Of a stretch of 64,000 nucleotides of DNA, positions 1 through 9,322 are shown one piece after another (position 1 is the first letter of the stretch; every line of letters starts with the position of its first letter). The DNA is taken from the NCBI RefSeq assembly GCF_000300855.1, contig NZ_ALJF01000006.1:310001-374000 (forward strand). Direction: 5' to 3'. Position numbers and translations under genes: made by a program. Source of the DNA: Agrobacterium albertimagni AOL15. Its GTDB lineage: Bacteria; Pseudomonadota; Alphaproteobacteria; Rhizobiales; Rhizobiaceae. The notes beneath the pieces are model-generated. The model saw only the letters and a program-made list of their open reading frames with translations, had not been told where the DNA came from and made no database searches.

Positions 1-23
1 ACCAAAGGGCCATGGAGAACACG

Positions 24-1352
24 ATGTCTAACCGCCTGAATTCCACGCCGAACGACCTGCGCGCCTTCTGGATGCCGTTCACGGCGAACCGCCAGTACAA
101 GAAGGAGCCGCGCCTTTTCGTCGGCGCCAAGGACATGCATTACACCACCCATGACGGCCGCCAGGTGCTTGATGGCACCGCGGGCCTCTGGTGTGTGAAC
201 GCCGGCCACTGCCGCCCGCTGATCACCGAAGCGATCCGCGAGCAGGCCGGTGAGCTTGATTACGCGCCGGCCTTCCAGCTCGGCCATCCCAAGGCCTTCG
301 AACTGGCCAACCGCCTGATCGATCTCGCCCCCGACAACATGGCGCATGTGCTTTACACCAATTCCGGCTCGGAATCGGTGGAGACGGCGCTGAAGGTGGC
401 GCTCGCCTATCAGCGCGTAAAGGGGCAAGGGTCCCGCACCCGTCTGATCGGTCGCGAGCGCGGCTATCACGGCGTCAATTTCGGCGGCATCTCGGTCGGC
501 GGCATCGTCTCCAACCGCAAGATGTTCGGCACGCTGTTGACCGGCGTCGACCACCTGCCGCACACCCACCAGCCGGCGAAGAACGCCTTCACCAAGGGCA
601 TTCCGGAGCATGGCGGCGATCTCGCCGACGAGCTGGAGCGCATCGTCACCCTGCATGACGCCTCGACCATCGCCGCCGTCATCGTCGAGCCGGTCTCCGG
701 TTCGACCGGCGTTCTGATCCCGCCCAAGGGCTACCTGCAGCGCCTGCGCGAGATCTGCACCAAGCACGGCATCCTCCTGATCTTCGATGAAGTCATCACC
801 GGTTTCGGCCGCTTGGGTGCGCCTTTTGCTGCCCAGTATTTCGACGTGAAGCCCGACATCATGGTCACTGCCAAGGGCCTGACCAACGGCGTCATCCCGA
901 TGGGCGCGGTCTTCGTCACGGCCGAGATCCATGACGCCTTCATGCAGGGCCCCGAGCACATGATCGAGTTCTTCCATGGCTACACCTATTCGGGCAACCC
1001 GATCGCCTCTGCAGCCGCCCTCGGCACGCTCGACACCTACAAGGAAGAGGGTCTGTTGACCCGCGCCTCCGAGATCGCCTCCTACTGGGAAGAGAAGCTG
1101 CATTCCCTGCGCGATTGCCCTAACGTCATCGACATCCGCAATCTTGGCCTGATCGGCGCGATCGAACTGAAACCGATCGATGGCGAGCCGACGAAGCGCG
1201 CCTTCAACGCCTTCCTCAACGCCTATAATGACGGCCTGCTGATCCGCACCACCGGCGACATCATCGCGCTGTCGCCGCCGCTGATCATCACCCACGAACA
1301 GATCGATGAGCTGTTCGACAAGCTGCGTAAGGTGCTGATGAACAACATCTGA
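24..1352 (+). CDS. Omega-amino acid (beta-alanine) : pyruvate aminotransferase, class III
   Basis: Class III PLP-dependent transaminase of 442 residues, expected to move the amino group of beta-alanine or another omega-amino acid to pyruvate in the cytoplasm. The family hallmarks are visible: the aromatic N-terminus FWMPFTANRQ, the cofactor motif LLIFDEVITGFGR with its PLP-contacting Asp, and the Schiff-base lysine in MVTAKGLTNG (about K284). The start at 24 is chosen because GGAG lies six bases before it; an in-frame ATG at 12 would add four residues. Full length for the family. A terminator follows at once, so it ends its transcript. Exact amine donor cannot be read from sequence. Confidence 0.9.
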   Translation: MSNRLNSTPNDLRAFWMPFTANRQYKKEPRLFVGAKDMHYTTHDGRQVLDGTAGLWCVNAGHCRPLITEAIREQAGELDYAPAFQLGHPKAFELANRLIDLAPDNMAHVLYTNSGSESVETALKVALAYQRVKGQGSRTRLIGRERGYHGVNFGGISVGGIVSNRKMFGTLLTGVDHLPHTHQPAKNAFTKGIPEHGGDLADELERIVTLHDASTIAAVIVEPVSGSTGVLIPPKGYLQRLREICTKHGILLIFDEVITGFGRLGAPFAAQYFDVKPDIMVTAKGLTNGVIPMGAVFVTAEIHDAFMQGPEHMIEFFHGYTYSGNPIASAAALGTLDTYKEEGLLTRASEIASYWEEKLHSLRDCPNVIDIRNLGLIGAIELKPIDGEPTKRAFNAFLNAYNDGLLIRTTGDIIALSPPLIITHEQIDELFDKLRKVLMNNI

Positions 1353-1380
1353 GCCAGCCGCTCGAGACCCAATGCAAGGA

Positions 1381-1404
1381 AGCGGCCCGTGTGGCCGCTT
1401 TTTT
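1381..1404 (+). terminator. Rho-independent terminator of the aminotransferase
   Basis: Perfect stem AGCGGCC / GGCCGCT with a five-base loop, directly followed by six T. It lies 28 bases after the stop codon. Confidence 0.85.
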
Positions 1405-1606
1405 GTAGCTTGCGCGAGGCTGACCATCGGATTCGCTCCCGCTTGTCGCCTGTCGCACCATCCCGTATCCTCTGGGGAATCGCACGTTCGATCCTGGCGC
1501 AGATGATCGCGAAAGGCCCGGGCGACGAGTTCAGCACATCCGCAATCGTCATCACCGACATCACGTCGCAAAGGCCGCGAGCGGATCTGGTCCCTGGAGG
1601 AAATCC

Positions 1607-1876
1607 GTGGTCGACCTCTTCAAGCGCATGTTCGTTAAAGACCTTTCCCTCGCAACCTCCCCCACAAGGGCAACCCCGGAACCCGAGGCGATCGCCGCAG
1701 CGCGCGCCGATGAGGCCCGTCTTGCCGCACGCAGGGCTCAGATCAGCAACGATCTCTTCGAACTTCAGCAGATCGCCATGGCGGAGCTCGCGCTGCGCCG
1801 CGAACAGGATGCAGCAGCCGCAAAAGCCGGCTTCGAAGCCGAAGACGGTGTTGCTGGCCGTATCCTGACCGTCTGA
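1607..1876 (+). CDS. Small charged protein of unknown function
   Basis: 89-residue protein starting at GTG, supported by a strong GGAGG six bases upstream. No signal peptide or membrane segment. The middle (about residues 30-75) is Ala/Arg/Glu-rich and probably helical, with the stretch AARRAQISNDLFELQQ. A similar pattern occurs in the small protein at 7857-8153 (AARQSKINHDLEERQQ), and both end in short hydrophobic tails, so the two may be distant paralogues. The 200 bases between the upstream terminator and this gene hold nothing else recognisable. Function unknown. Confidence 0.6.
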   Translation: MVDLFKRMFVKDLSLATSPTRATPEPEAIAAARADEARLAARRAQISNDLFELQQIAMAELALRREQDAAAAKAGFEAEDGVAGRILTV

Positions 1877-2058
1877 AGACAGGCCTGCACCATCAGGCCG
1901 AATTCTGCTCCGACAAAGCTGTGGCGTGATCACGCACCGCGGCATCGGCTCTTTTGCTGCTCGTCGTTTTTGTCTAAAGCGATCATGGGGAGCAACAAAA
2001 GAACCCGAATGACGCGGAAACCGACAGAGATCGGTCGCGCCGACCCAAGGAGCAGGAC

Positions 2059-3165
2059 ATGAAATTTCAACTTCTCGCCAGCGCAGCCCTTGCCGCGCTG
2101 ATCGCCAGCGCCCCCGTTGCCCGCGCCGAAATTGTGCTCGGCCTGATGGCGCCGCTGACCGGCCCGCTTGCCGCCGTCGGCGCGCAGATCAAGAACGGCG
2201 CTGAAACCGCCGTCGAGGAAATCAACAAGAAGGGCGGCATCAACGGCGAACAGGTAAGCCTGAAGATCGCTGACGATGCCGGCGAACCGAAGCAGGGCGT
2301 CTCTGCGGCAAACCAGCTCGTCGGTGAAGGCGTTCGTTTCGTGGTCGGTCCGGTCACGTCGGGTGTCGCCGTTCCCGCCTCCAGCGTCCTTGCCGAAAAC
2401 GGTGTGCTGATGGTCACGCCGACCGCGACCGCCCCTGACCTCACCGCCCGGGGCCTGACCACGGTGCTGCGCACCTGCGGCCGCGACGACCAGCAGGCCG
2501 ATGTCGCCGCCAAGTTCGTGCTGGCGAGCTTCAAAGACAAGAAGATCGCCATCCTCGACGACAAGGGCCAGTACGGCAAGGGTCTCGCCGACGCCTTCCA
2601 GGCAGCCTTGAACGCCGGTGGCGTCACCGAAGTCTTCAAGGATTCGCTGACCGCAGGCGAAAAGGATTTCGGCGCCCTTATCACCCGCCTGAAGGCTGAA
2701 GGCGTCGAGGTTATCTACTTCGGCGGTTACCATCCGGAAGCCGGCCTGATGGTCCGCCAGATGAAGGATGCCGGTCTTTCTGCCCAGCTGATCGCCGGTG
2801 ACGGCCTGTCGAACAACGAATTCGTCACCATCGGCGGCGACGCTGCCGAAGGCACCATCTTCACCAATGCCGCCGACGCGTTGAAGTCGGACGACAGCAA
2901 GGCCGCCGTCGACGCGCTCGCCGCGAAGAACATCCCGGCAGAAGCCTTCACGCTGAACACCTATGCCGCCGTCGAAGTGATCGCCGCCGGCATCGCCAAG
3001 GCCGGCAGCACCGACGACGCGGAAGCCGTGGCCGCAGCCCTCAAGGACGGCTCGGAAATCCCGACCGCCATCGGCAAGCTGACCTATGGCGAAACCGGCG
3101 ACCTGACCTCGCAGAGCTTCGCCGTCTACAAGTGGGAAGCCGGCAAGACGGTTGCTGCCGAATAA
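2059..3165 (+). CDS. Branched-chain amino acid ABC transporter substrate-binding protein (LivK/BraC type)
   Basis: Periplasmic type I binding protein of 368 residues. A Sec signal peptide covers about the first 23 residues (ends APVARA). The mature part starts [18 protein letters not shown], the usual opening of the Peripla_BP_6 family, and the two-lobed fold continues to the end ([17 protein letters not shown]). It should capture Leu/Ile/Val or a related amino acid for a HAAT importer, but no permease or ATPase gene adjoins, so it is an orphan binding protein here or works with a transporter elsewhere. GGAG precedes the start. Confidence 0.92.
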   Translation: MKFQLLASAALAALIASAPVARAEIVLGLMAPLTGPLAAVGAQIKNGAETAVEEINKKGGINGEQVSLKIADDAGEPKQGVSAANQLVGEGVRFVVGPVTSGVAVPASSVLAENGVLMVTPTATAPDLTARGLTTVLRTCGRDDQQADVAAKFVLASFKDKKIAILDDKGQYGKGLADAFQAALNAGGVTEVFKDSLTAGEKDFGALITRLKAEGVEVIYFGGYHPEAGLMVRQMKDAGLSAQLIAGDGLSNNEFVTIGGDAAEGTIFTNAADALKSDDSKAAVDALAAKNIPAEAFTLNTYAAVEVIAAGIAKAGSTDDAEAVAAALKDGSEIPTAIGKLTYGETGDLTSQSFAVYKWEAGKTVAAE

Positions 3166-3190
3166 GCGGACGTGTTCCGAGACACTGAAA

Positions 3191-3217
3191 AGGCGGCCCG
3201 CGAGGGTCGCCTTTTTT
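3191..3217 (+). terminator. Rho-independent terminator after the LivK-type gene
   Basis: Stem AGGCGgCCC / GGGtCGCCT with loop GCGA, then a run of T. It sits 25 bases past the stop codon and also faces the convergent permease gene. Confidence 0.85.
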
Positions 3218-3256
3218 GTTGGATTGAAATTGTCGGCAGCCAATTTCCGCCTGCAG

Positions 3257-4354
3257 TCACTCGGTGGATGTCTGAGGCTGTGGATCCGCGATTTCCACCT
3301 CCGCAGGCGGCCCGCCCATCAGCTGACTGATCCAGCCCAGGGAGCGCGAAGGCGCAGCGAATGTTGCGACGGCAATGGCGATCGGCACACCGATGAACGT
3401 GCCATATGCCCCCCAGAGGAAGGTCCAGAGGAAGATCGATATCAGGACGACGAACGGCGACATGGACAGGGCATCGCCTGAAATCCAGGGCTCGATGTAG
3501 TTCCCGAACAGGAATTGCAGCACCATGAGGCTGAAGAAGACGAAAATCGCGAAACTCGGATCGAGGAACTGCGCCAGCACGAAGAGGCTCGGCACGATAG
3601 TGGCGATCAAGGGTCCGATGAACGGGATGAAGTTGAGCACGAAACCCATGACGCCCCACTCCAGCGCATAGGGCACCCCGGAGATCATCAAGAAGATTGC
3701 GATCAGGATCCCGGTCATCAGACTGATCAAGGTGCGTACGGCGATATAGATCCGCCACCGACGGGCGGTCTCACGGCACGCAGTCAAAATATGGGCGGAA
3801 ACCTGCCCGTGCGGCAGCCGTTCGACGACGCGCCGCGCCCGCGAAATCTCGATGAGGCCGACCATGACATAGGCCAGCACCACCAGCCAGAAGGTCATCG
3901 TCTGCGCCATGCGCGTCACGGCTTGCTGTGCAAGCCGCAGCAACCACGGCACGCTGACCGTATCTGCCCAGATCCCGGCAATGCCGATACCGTTCTCCTC
4001 GAGCCAGGCGGCCGCATTCCGATAGAGTTCCTGGTAGTAGGTGGCGTTGTCGCTGATCAATCGCCAGATGGTGTTGAAGGCCCAGATCGTCGAAGAACTG
4101 AGGCCGATGATCACGGCGACAATGCCGATCAGCGTTAAGATGATGGCCAGCGGTGCAGGCATGACGGAAGACAACCGCTGCTGCACGGGCCAAGCGAAGG
4201 CGAGGATGAAGATCGCAAGCGACAGCGGAGCAAGAAATGCACCCGCCGCATAGGCGGCCCAGAGACTGAGAATGATGGCGATGATCGTCAGTTGTGGTCG
4301 TGCCGCTGCTGCCTGCAATGCTTTGCTCCCCGCCTCGTTCTTCCACCAGCGCAT
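3257..4354 (-). CDS. AI-2E family transporter (PerM-like permease)
   Basis: Polytopic inner-membrane protein of the AI-2E exporter/PerM family, about 365 residues. Two N-terminal hydrophobic helices (LTIIAIILSLWAAYA; PLSLAIFILAFAW) are followed by a third near residue 70, a soluble middle part, and a C-terminal group of four to five helices containing GVPYALEWGVMGFVLNFIPF, a family signature. The start is uncertain: ATG at 4354 is used, while in-frame ATGs at 4378 and 4402 and a GTG at 4417 have no better ribosome site. Substrate unknown; some homologues are Na+/H+ antiporters or autoinducer exporters. Convergent with the binding-protein gene and not in an operon. Confidence 0.85.
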   Translation of the reverse strand: MRWWKNEAGSKALQAAAARPQLTIIAIILSLWAAYAAGAFLAPLSLAIFILAFAWPVQQRLSSVMPAPLAIILTLIGIVAVIIGLSSSTIWAFNTIWRLISDNATYYQELYRNAAAWLEENGIGIAGIWADTVSVPWLLRLAQQAVTRMAQTMTFWLVVLAYVMVGLIEISRARRVVERLPHGQVSAHILTACRETARRWRIYIAVRTLISLMTGILIAIFLMISGVPYALEWGVMGFVLNFIPFIGPLIATIVPSLFVLAQFLDPSFAIFVFFSLMVLQFLFGNYIEPWISGDALSMSPFVVLISIFLWTFLWGAYGTFIGVPIAIAVATFAAPSRSLGWISQLMGGPPAEVEIADPQPQTSTE

Positions 4355-4624
4355 TCCGCATGCACCGATGCGACGCATGGCGCCGGGGCAAGTGAAGCGC
4401 ATCGCGGCCGGAGGCACAAGTCACGCCCCCGTTGGCACATGACAGAACGCAGACACCACCGAAATGCACGACAGATCCGGTACTGGCCGTATACTCGGAT
4501 ACCGCCCACACCCTCCGACATATAGTTCAATGTCCCAGATCAAGTCTCGTTCTACGAGTATTCTGGACAGCTTCGCTCAATGTTCCGCTGCAAGGAGTAT
4601 TCAACTCAACCCGGTGGGACTCTC

Positions 4625-5878
4625 ATGGCGCCAATTATACTCATTACCTTCGCAGGCCGACGCAACCGAATGGAAATCCTCACAAACTATGTGAGGGCGG
4701 CCCTTTCCGCCGGAATCATCGACGAGTGGCACGTCTGGGATTTCACCCGTTCCGAAGAGGATCGCGTCTGGGTCTCCGAGAACTTTGGGCCGGCGCGTTT
4801 CATGCATCCGGATACCCCTTACAATCCTGCGGGCGAGGTGACCGCCTTGTCGCCCTTCCGCATGGATGCGGGCATTGGCGGCGATCTGCATCTGGCATTG
4901 CTGCCCAAGAACGATCCGAATTTCTTCTACGAGTTTGTCGTCGGCGGCTGGGACAACCAGTTGAGCGCAGTTCGCAAACTCGCCCGGTCCGAACTTGCGA
5001 CGTTCAATCGGGACACGGCTCCGCGCATTGCCGAGTTTTCCACACCGGGCATCCTCTCTCCCAGCCTTCCCAACCCAGTCGCAATGGCGATCGACCGCAA
5101 TGGACATCCGGTACTGACTGTCAACGGCATGAAGATCGGTCCGATCACCGAGATCAATCTCTCGGGGGGTGCCGATGTGATGGTCCGTGGCGGCTGGGGT
5201 GCTGACCTCGAGATCCTCAACGTCAACGACAAGGTCCGTCGCTACATCGGTCCGCGGAACGAGAAATATCCCTACCACCACACCTACGCCTACTACTCCA
5301 AGCACGCGAACCGTTTCCAGGACGCGATTTTCATGAAGTGCGACGATGACATCGTCTACATGAACCTGGAGCGTCTGAGCGATTTCATCGCCTTCCGCCG
5401 GGACAATCCGACCCCCTTCCTGGTGTCGGCCAACGTCGTCAACAATGGTGTCTGCGCCCACTGGCAACAGCGGTCCGGCTCTCTGCCCATCGAAGTCGGC
5501 CACTTCGAAATGCCGCCGGGTGGCCTTAACGGCAGCCTGTGGGAAAGCGGGAACCGTGCCAATGCCCTGCACGACTATTTCCTCCAGACGCCGGACAAGC
5601 GCATGCCACTTGTCCAACCGGTCGTTGAGGTGAAGGAACGGGTATCGATCAACTTCATCTCATGGCTAGGTCAGGATCTGAAGCACTTCGGTTTTAGGCG
5701 TCTGGGCGACGAGAAGGCCCTAGCCGTCGACATGCCACGGCTTCTGAACCGGCCCGTGGCGATCTACTCCGACTTCGTCGTCAGCCACTTGAGCTTCGGG
5801 CCGCAGGAGGCAGAACTGCATGTCGATCGACTGGTATCGGCATACGGCGATCTGATGCGGCTGCAACTGGCGGCGTGA
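4625..5878 (+). CDS. Glycosyltransferase-like protein with inserted farnesoic acid O-methyltransferase-like domain
   Basis: 417 residues, no signal peptide. The first 55 residues (PIILITFAGRRNRMEILTNY) and residues 205-417 look like a split GT-A type nucleotide-sugar fold, with an acidic metal-binding motif FMKCDDDIVYMN at about 240-242. Between them, roughly residues 78-197, is a stretch with the signatures of the Methyltransf_FA/DUF3421-like beta domain (YEFVVGGWDN, AMAIDRNGHPVLTVNG), usually found in eukaryotic and secreted carbohydrate-associated proteins. The start at 4625 is preferred for its GGTGGGA site; an upstream ATG at 4580 is possible. It stands alone, flanked by a convergent SDR gene. 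Likely transfers a sugar or modifies a surface glycan; this is inference. Confidence 0.6.
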   Translation: MAPIILITFAGRRNRMEILTNYVRAALSAGIIDEWHVWDFTRSEEDRVWVSENFGPARFMHPDTPYNPAGEVTALSPFRMDAGIGGDLHLALLPKNDPNFFYEFVVGGWDNQLSAVRKLARSELATFNRDTAPRIAEFSTPGILSPSLPNPVAMAIDRNGHPVLTVNGMKIGPITEINLSGGADVMVRGGWGADLEILNVNDKVRRYIGPRNEKYPYHHTYAYYSKHANRFQDAIFMKCDDDIVYMNLERLSDFIAFRRDNPTPFLVSANVVNNGVCAHWQQRSGSLPIEVGHFEMPPGGLNGSLWESGNRANALHDYFLQTPDKRMPLVQPVVEVKERVSINFISWLGQDLKHFGFRRLGDEKALAVDMPRLLNRPVAIYSDFVVSHLSFGPQEAELHVDRLVSAYGDLMRLQLAA

Positions 5879-5924
5879 TTGCGCCCCAGGCGTGGGCTCG
5901 AACGAGAGATTGGGCCCGCGCAAA

Positions 5925-5945
5925 GCCGCCCATACGAGGGGCGGC
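5925..5945. terminator. GC hairpin between convergent genes
   Basis: Perfect seven-base stem GCCGCCC / GGGCGGC with a seven-base loop, in the 115-base gap between two convergent stops. There is no T-run, so termination is a guess from position. Confidence 0.4.
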
Positions 5946-5993
5946 AGCCTACGCTATTGCGAGACTAGCGGCCCCTTCAGCGCTCGCGCCTCC

Positions 5994-6671
5994 TCACTCC
6001 TCGTAGATCATCTTTCGCGTCATGCCACCATCGAGCGTCAGCACTGCTCCGGTCATAAAGCCGGCATCGGCGAGATAGAGCACGGCTTTCGAGACATCTT
6101 CCGGTCGCCCGACGCGCCCGGCGGGGTGCTGGGCGTGGTCTTCCGGCCGCAAATCGCGCTCTCCCGAGATCCAGCCAGGCGCGATGCCATTGACCCTGAT
6201 CTTCGGGCCGAGACTGACCGCAAGGGCATGAGTCAGCCCGTAAAGACCGCCTTTCGAGGCGGCATAGGCTTCCGTATTCTTTTCCGACATAAAGGCACGC
6301 GTCGACAGCATGTTGACGATGGATGCCCCCTCACCCATCAGGGGCACGGCAGCACGCGTCATCAGAAAAGCGGCCGTCAGGTGGCTGTCGGTGACCTTGC
6401 GCCAGTCGTCGAGCGAGAGACTGCTGATCGGGCCCCAATCGGGAGTGGCAATGCCGGAATTGTTGACGAGGAGATCGAGACTTGTCCAGCCGAGCTCCGC
6501 GAAGGCCGCCGCCACCGCTGCCTCGTCGGAGACGTCGCAGAGGACCGACGGGATGCCGGCCGGCGCCTCCTTCAGATCGAAAGAGGCCACCTCGTAACCG
6601 GCGGTCTGGAGAGCGGTGCAAACTTCTGCGCCGATGAGGCCGGCGCCACCTGTGACGATTGCATGTTTCAT
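5994..6671 (-). CDS. SDR family oxidoreductase
   Basis: Classical short-chain dehydrogenase/reductase, 225 residues. The cofactor motif is VTGGAGLIGAEV (TGxxxGxG), followed by NNSG in place of NNAG, and the catalytic YAASK (Tyr-x3-Lys) preceded by the catalytic Ser of NMLST. The C-terminal PGWI and LTLDGG motifs are intact. An acidic residue after strand beta-2 (SFDLKEA) favours NAD(H) over NADP(H). Short for the family but complete. Substrate not predictable. It runs in the same direction as the DCC gene upstream, 52 bases away, so the two may be cotranscribed. Confidence 0.88.
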   Translation of the reverse strand: MKHAIVTGGAGLIGAEVCTALQTAGYEVASFDLKEAPAGIPSVLCDVSDEAAVAAAFAELGWTSLDLLVNNSGIATPDWGPISSLSLDDWRKVTDSHLTAAFLMTRAAVPLMGEGASIVNMLSTRAFMSEKNTEAYAASKGGLYGLTHALAVSLGPKIRVNGIAPGWISGERDLRPEDHAQHPAGRVGRPEDVSKAVLYLADAGFMTGAVLTLDGGMTRKMIYEE

Positions 6672-6723
6672 GAAGCCCTCAACGGCGGCGGACGGGGAAA
6701 GTTTCGCCTGGAATTCGCCAGCA

Positions 6724-7134
6724 TCAAAGCAGCCGGTCGCGATACTCCGCCGACGGCAGCCAGCAGCTGTCGCGTTTGCCGAAGAGCCGGTAGCGGTTGC
6801 GCGCGATCAAGAGGTAGAGCGGGTCGCGGATGAAACGGGGGATGAGCCGGAAGACCGACAGGACCTTCCAAGGCCAGCCGAGGCCGGCATAGATCGACAA
6901 GACGGCATCGCTGTCGCGCAGCATATGCTCGCCGTCGACCACAATGATGCTGTCGGGATTGGCTGGATCGATGCCGAAGCGGCGATAGAGCGCCGAGCCC
7001 ACCTCGCCCTGCATTGAAGCCAAACGAAACCGCTTCTTGCCATCGTGCGATAGCACGAATTGCGCATTCGCCGAACACAGGATGCATTCGGCATCGAAGA
7101 GGATGATCGGGCCGGCAACGGGTACAGTGTCCAT
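6724..7134 (-). CDS. DCC family thiol-disulfide oxidoreductase (DUF393)
   Basis: 136-residue DUF393 protein. The redox motif is at the N-terminus: ILFDAECILCSANAQF, that is D-x-x-C-x-x-C, the family hallmark. The rest has a thioredoxin-like layout (RLASMQGEVG, IIVVDGE, AVLSIYAGLGWPW). The reading frame is open up to 7356, but the ATG at 7134 sits just before the conserved region and the longer form would run through the divergent rhodanese promoter. Role in disulfide chemistry is inferred from the family. Divergent from the rhodanese gene, which is also a sulfur-transfer family. Confidence 0.85.
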   Translation of the reverse strand: MDTVPVAGPIILFDAECILCSANAQFVLSHDGKKRFRLASMQGEVGSALYRRFGIDPANPDSIIVVDGEHMLRDSDAVLSIYAGLGWPWKVLSVFRLIPRFIRDPLYLLIARNRYRLFGKRDSCWLPSAEYRDRLL

Positions 7135-7272
7135 GTGAGACAGGCTAGGCGCTTTCGAGATCGCCGACAATGCGGCAAGCCGTCTTTCGGCAAGGCAGTT
7201 CGTGACAGACGCTGCGACAGAGGTAGGATAGCGAAACATCGCAACGGGTGGACTGAGGTCGGGAGGATCGAC

Positions 7273-7674
7273 ATGAAGAAGGGCTACAAGGACCTGCTGG
7301 CGGAGGCCGAGGCGCTGGTCGAGGCAGTGGATGCGTCGGAGGCAGCGCGTCTGCATTCGGCGAGCAATGTCGTCTTCGTCGATCTACGCGACCCGCGCGA
7401 ACGCGAGCGCGAAGGTACGATCCCGGACTCCTTCTCCTGCCCGCGCGGCATGCTGGAATTCTGGATCGACCCGGAGAGCCCCTACCACAAACCCGTCTTT
7501 GCCGAAGAGAAACTCTTCCTCTTCTACTGCGCCAGCGGCTGGCGCTCGGCGCTGGCGACGAAGACGGCCCTCGAGATGGGGCTGGAAAATGTCTGCCATC
7601 TGGAAGGCGGCTTTTCCGCCTGGCGCGATCGGGGCCTTCCGGTCGAGGCGGTCGTGGCGAAAACGAAGGGCTGA
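7273..7674 (+). CDS. Single-domain rhodanese (sulfurtransferase)
   Basis: 133 residues, one rhodanese domain. The loop carrying the active-site cysteine is intact: LFYCASGWRSAL (C-x3-W-R). The conserved VVFVDLRDPRE strand and the closing LEGGFSAWRDRGLP are present. Expected to carry a persulfide on Cys in the cytoplasm. ATG at 7273 is preceded by GGGAGG; the open frame upstream is antisense to the DCC gene. Divergent from the DCC gene with a 138-base shared promoter region. Confidence 0.9.
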   Translation: MKKGYKDLLAEAEALVEAVDASEAARLHSASNVVFVDLRDPREREREGTIPDSFSCPRGMLEFWIDPESPYHKPVFAEEKLFLFYCASGWRSALATKTALEMGLENVCHLEGGFSAWRDRGLPVEAVVAKTKG

Positions 7675-7856
7675 CGGGCCACACGTTGAATACCGAGGCC
7701 CGCTGCTCTATCTTGAAGCGTGAAAGCCGCACGATCGCAACCCTTTCGCATGACGGCGACGAGGTTCGATCGATGGTTCCCAACGGCCCGCTCTCGCCTG
7801 GTCCATGACAGGAGGTCATGGCGGTGATTCGGGCCAAGTCTCGTCAGGAGACGATC

Positions 7857-8153
7857 ATGGTCGAACGCATCAGCAGGACTTCATCAAGCGCCGCCTCTTC
7901 GCAGACAGAAGGCGGTCATACGCTGAACCTTGGTTCCGACGCGCAAAATGCCTGGGTCGCTGCCCGCCAGTCGAAGATCAATCACGACCTCGAAGAACGA
8001 CAACAGCGGGATGCAGAAGAGAAGATCGCTCACGATTCACCGGCGGAAGACGGCGGCGCGGAAGAGAAGCGCCTCTCCGGCGAGAGTGAGCGCATCGGCA
8101 CGCAGAATTTCGATGAAAACACCCCGTTCGGCGAGCGCGTCGTGATCGTCTGA
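7857..8153 (+). CDS. Small hydrophilic protein of unknown function
   Basis: 98 residues, highly charged and probably partly disordered, without Cys, signal peptide or membrane segment. The start at 7857 has AGGAG six bases upstream; an in-frame ATG at 7818 has its GGAGG only two bases away and is less likely. The middle AARQSKINHDLEERQQ resembles part of the small protein at 1607-1876. The C-terminus ends FGERVVIV. No recognised domain. It stands alone after a 180-base gap with no recognisable element. Confidence 0.55.
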   Translation: MVERISRTSSSAASSQTEGGHTLNLGSDAQNAWVAARQSKINHDLEERQQRDAEEKIAHDSPAEDGGAEEKRLSGESERIGTQNFDENTPFGERVVIV

Positions 8154-8283
8154 GACGGGTTGTTTCTCGGAAGGATGCCCAGCCAAAGCAACCCTGCAGG
8201 GTTCGAGAGAGATGCTCGACATACCCGCGTCGCACTTTGCCGCCAATCCCTTTAGGGTGCGGCCAAACAGACGAGGACCATCA

Positions 8284-9150
8284 ATGCCCCATACGATTCG
8301 CATCGCAAACGAGGAACTTGCCGTCGAGGTCTCGACGCTTGGCGCAGAGATGCAGTCCTTGAAGACCGCGGATGGCCGGAATTTCCTGTGGGACGGCGAT
8401 GCTGCCTGGTGGACGGGGCGGTCACCTATCCTCTTCCCGATCGTCGGCAAGGCGCCGGACGACCGGCTGGCGATCAACGGCCAGACCTATCCCATGGCGC
8501 AGCACGGCTTCGCCCGCCGGCGGGAATTCACGATTGTCGAGCAAGCGGCGACGGCCTGTCTTCATGAACTGGTCTCGACCGACGAGACGCGCGAAGCCTA
8601 TCCCTTCGATTTTCGCCTGACGCTGGAGCACCGCCTCGACGGGCGCAGCCTGTCGGTGACGGCGACGGTCGAGAACACCGGCGACCGGCTCCTGCCCTTC
8701 GGCCTTGGTTTTCACCCCGCCTTTCTCTGGCCTTTGCCTGGCGCCGAGGGCAAGCCCCATCATGTTCAGCTCGACAACGGCGCCGAACCTGCCGTGGTGC
8801 AGCTCGAAGCCGGCCTGATCGGCAAGCGCCTGCCCTCCCCCTTCACGGCCGGCAGGCTCGATTTGCACCATTCGCTCTTTGCCAATGATGCGCTGGTCTT
8901 TCCCGAAGATGCAGGCACGGGGCTCAACTATGCCGCAGAAAACGGGCCCTCGATGCATTTCACCTTCGAGAACCTGCCCAATATCGCACTCTGGCAAAAG
9001 CCCGGCGCCCCATTCCTCTGCGTCGAGCCCTGGCACGGCATGGCGGCCCATGCAGGTGGGACCGCAGAACTGGTCGAGCGGCCCTATACGGTGGCACTGC
9101 CGGCGGAAGAAGTCATGCGCTTCGGCTTTACGGTCGAGATCAGAGGGTAA
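8284..9150 (+). CDS. Aldose 1-epimerase family protein (LacX/YeaD-like)
   Basis: 288-residue galactose-mutarotase-like beta-sandwich protein. It opens with IRIANEELAVEVSTLGAEMQSL, matching the LacX-like subgroup, then SPILFPIVGKAP, MAQHGFARRREF with the catalytic His, FGLGFHPAF with the second His, and CVEPWHGMAAH near the end. Expected to interconvert alpha and beta anomers of a hexose or hexose phosphate in the cytoplasm. ATG at 8284 fits the family N-terminus; the frame is open 72 bases further. Followed by a 172-base gap without visible features. Confidence 0.88.
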   Translation: MPHTIRIANEELAVEVSTLGAEMQSLKTADGRNFLWDGDAAWWTGRSPILFPIVGKAPDDRLAINGQTYPMAQHGFARRREFTIVEQAATACLHELVSTDETREAYPFDFRLTLEHRLDGRSLSVTATVENTGDRLLPFGLGFHPAFLWPLPGAEGKPHHVQLDNGAEPAVVQLEAGLIGKRLPSPFTAGRLDLHHSLFANDALVFPEDAGTGLNYAAENGPSMHFTFENLPNIALWQKPGAPFLCVEPWHGMAAHAGGTAELVERPYTVALPAEEVMRFGFTVEIRG

Positions 9151-9322
9151 GGAAGAAGGTCCCATGCGCCCCGATCGAAGGCGCGCCTTTTCATCGACGG
9201 CGGCGACCCGCTCCGGGAAATTCCGCCGACGGGGCTTACGGACTAGCGCCCGATACACCTCTTGCCCGTTACCATGCTTCGGATACTCTCCACCGGTCAA
9301 CAACCGTGGAGAGGGCAGGCCT

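Noticed and set aside
1930..3243. 437-codon open frame antisense to the LivK-type gene, and similar long antisense frames at 21314-22723, 35521-36792, 43598-44974 and 55037-56452
   Set aside because: They mirror well recognised genes in high-GC DNA, lack family motifs and show the composition typical of shadow frames.
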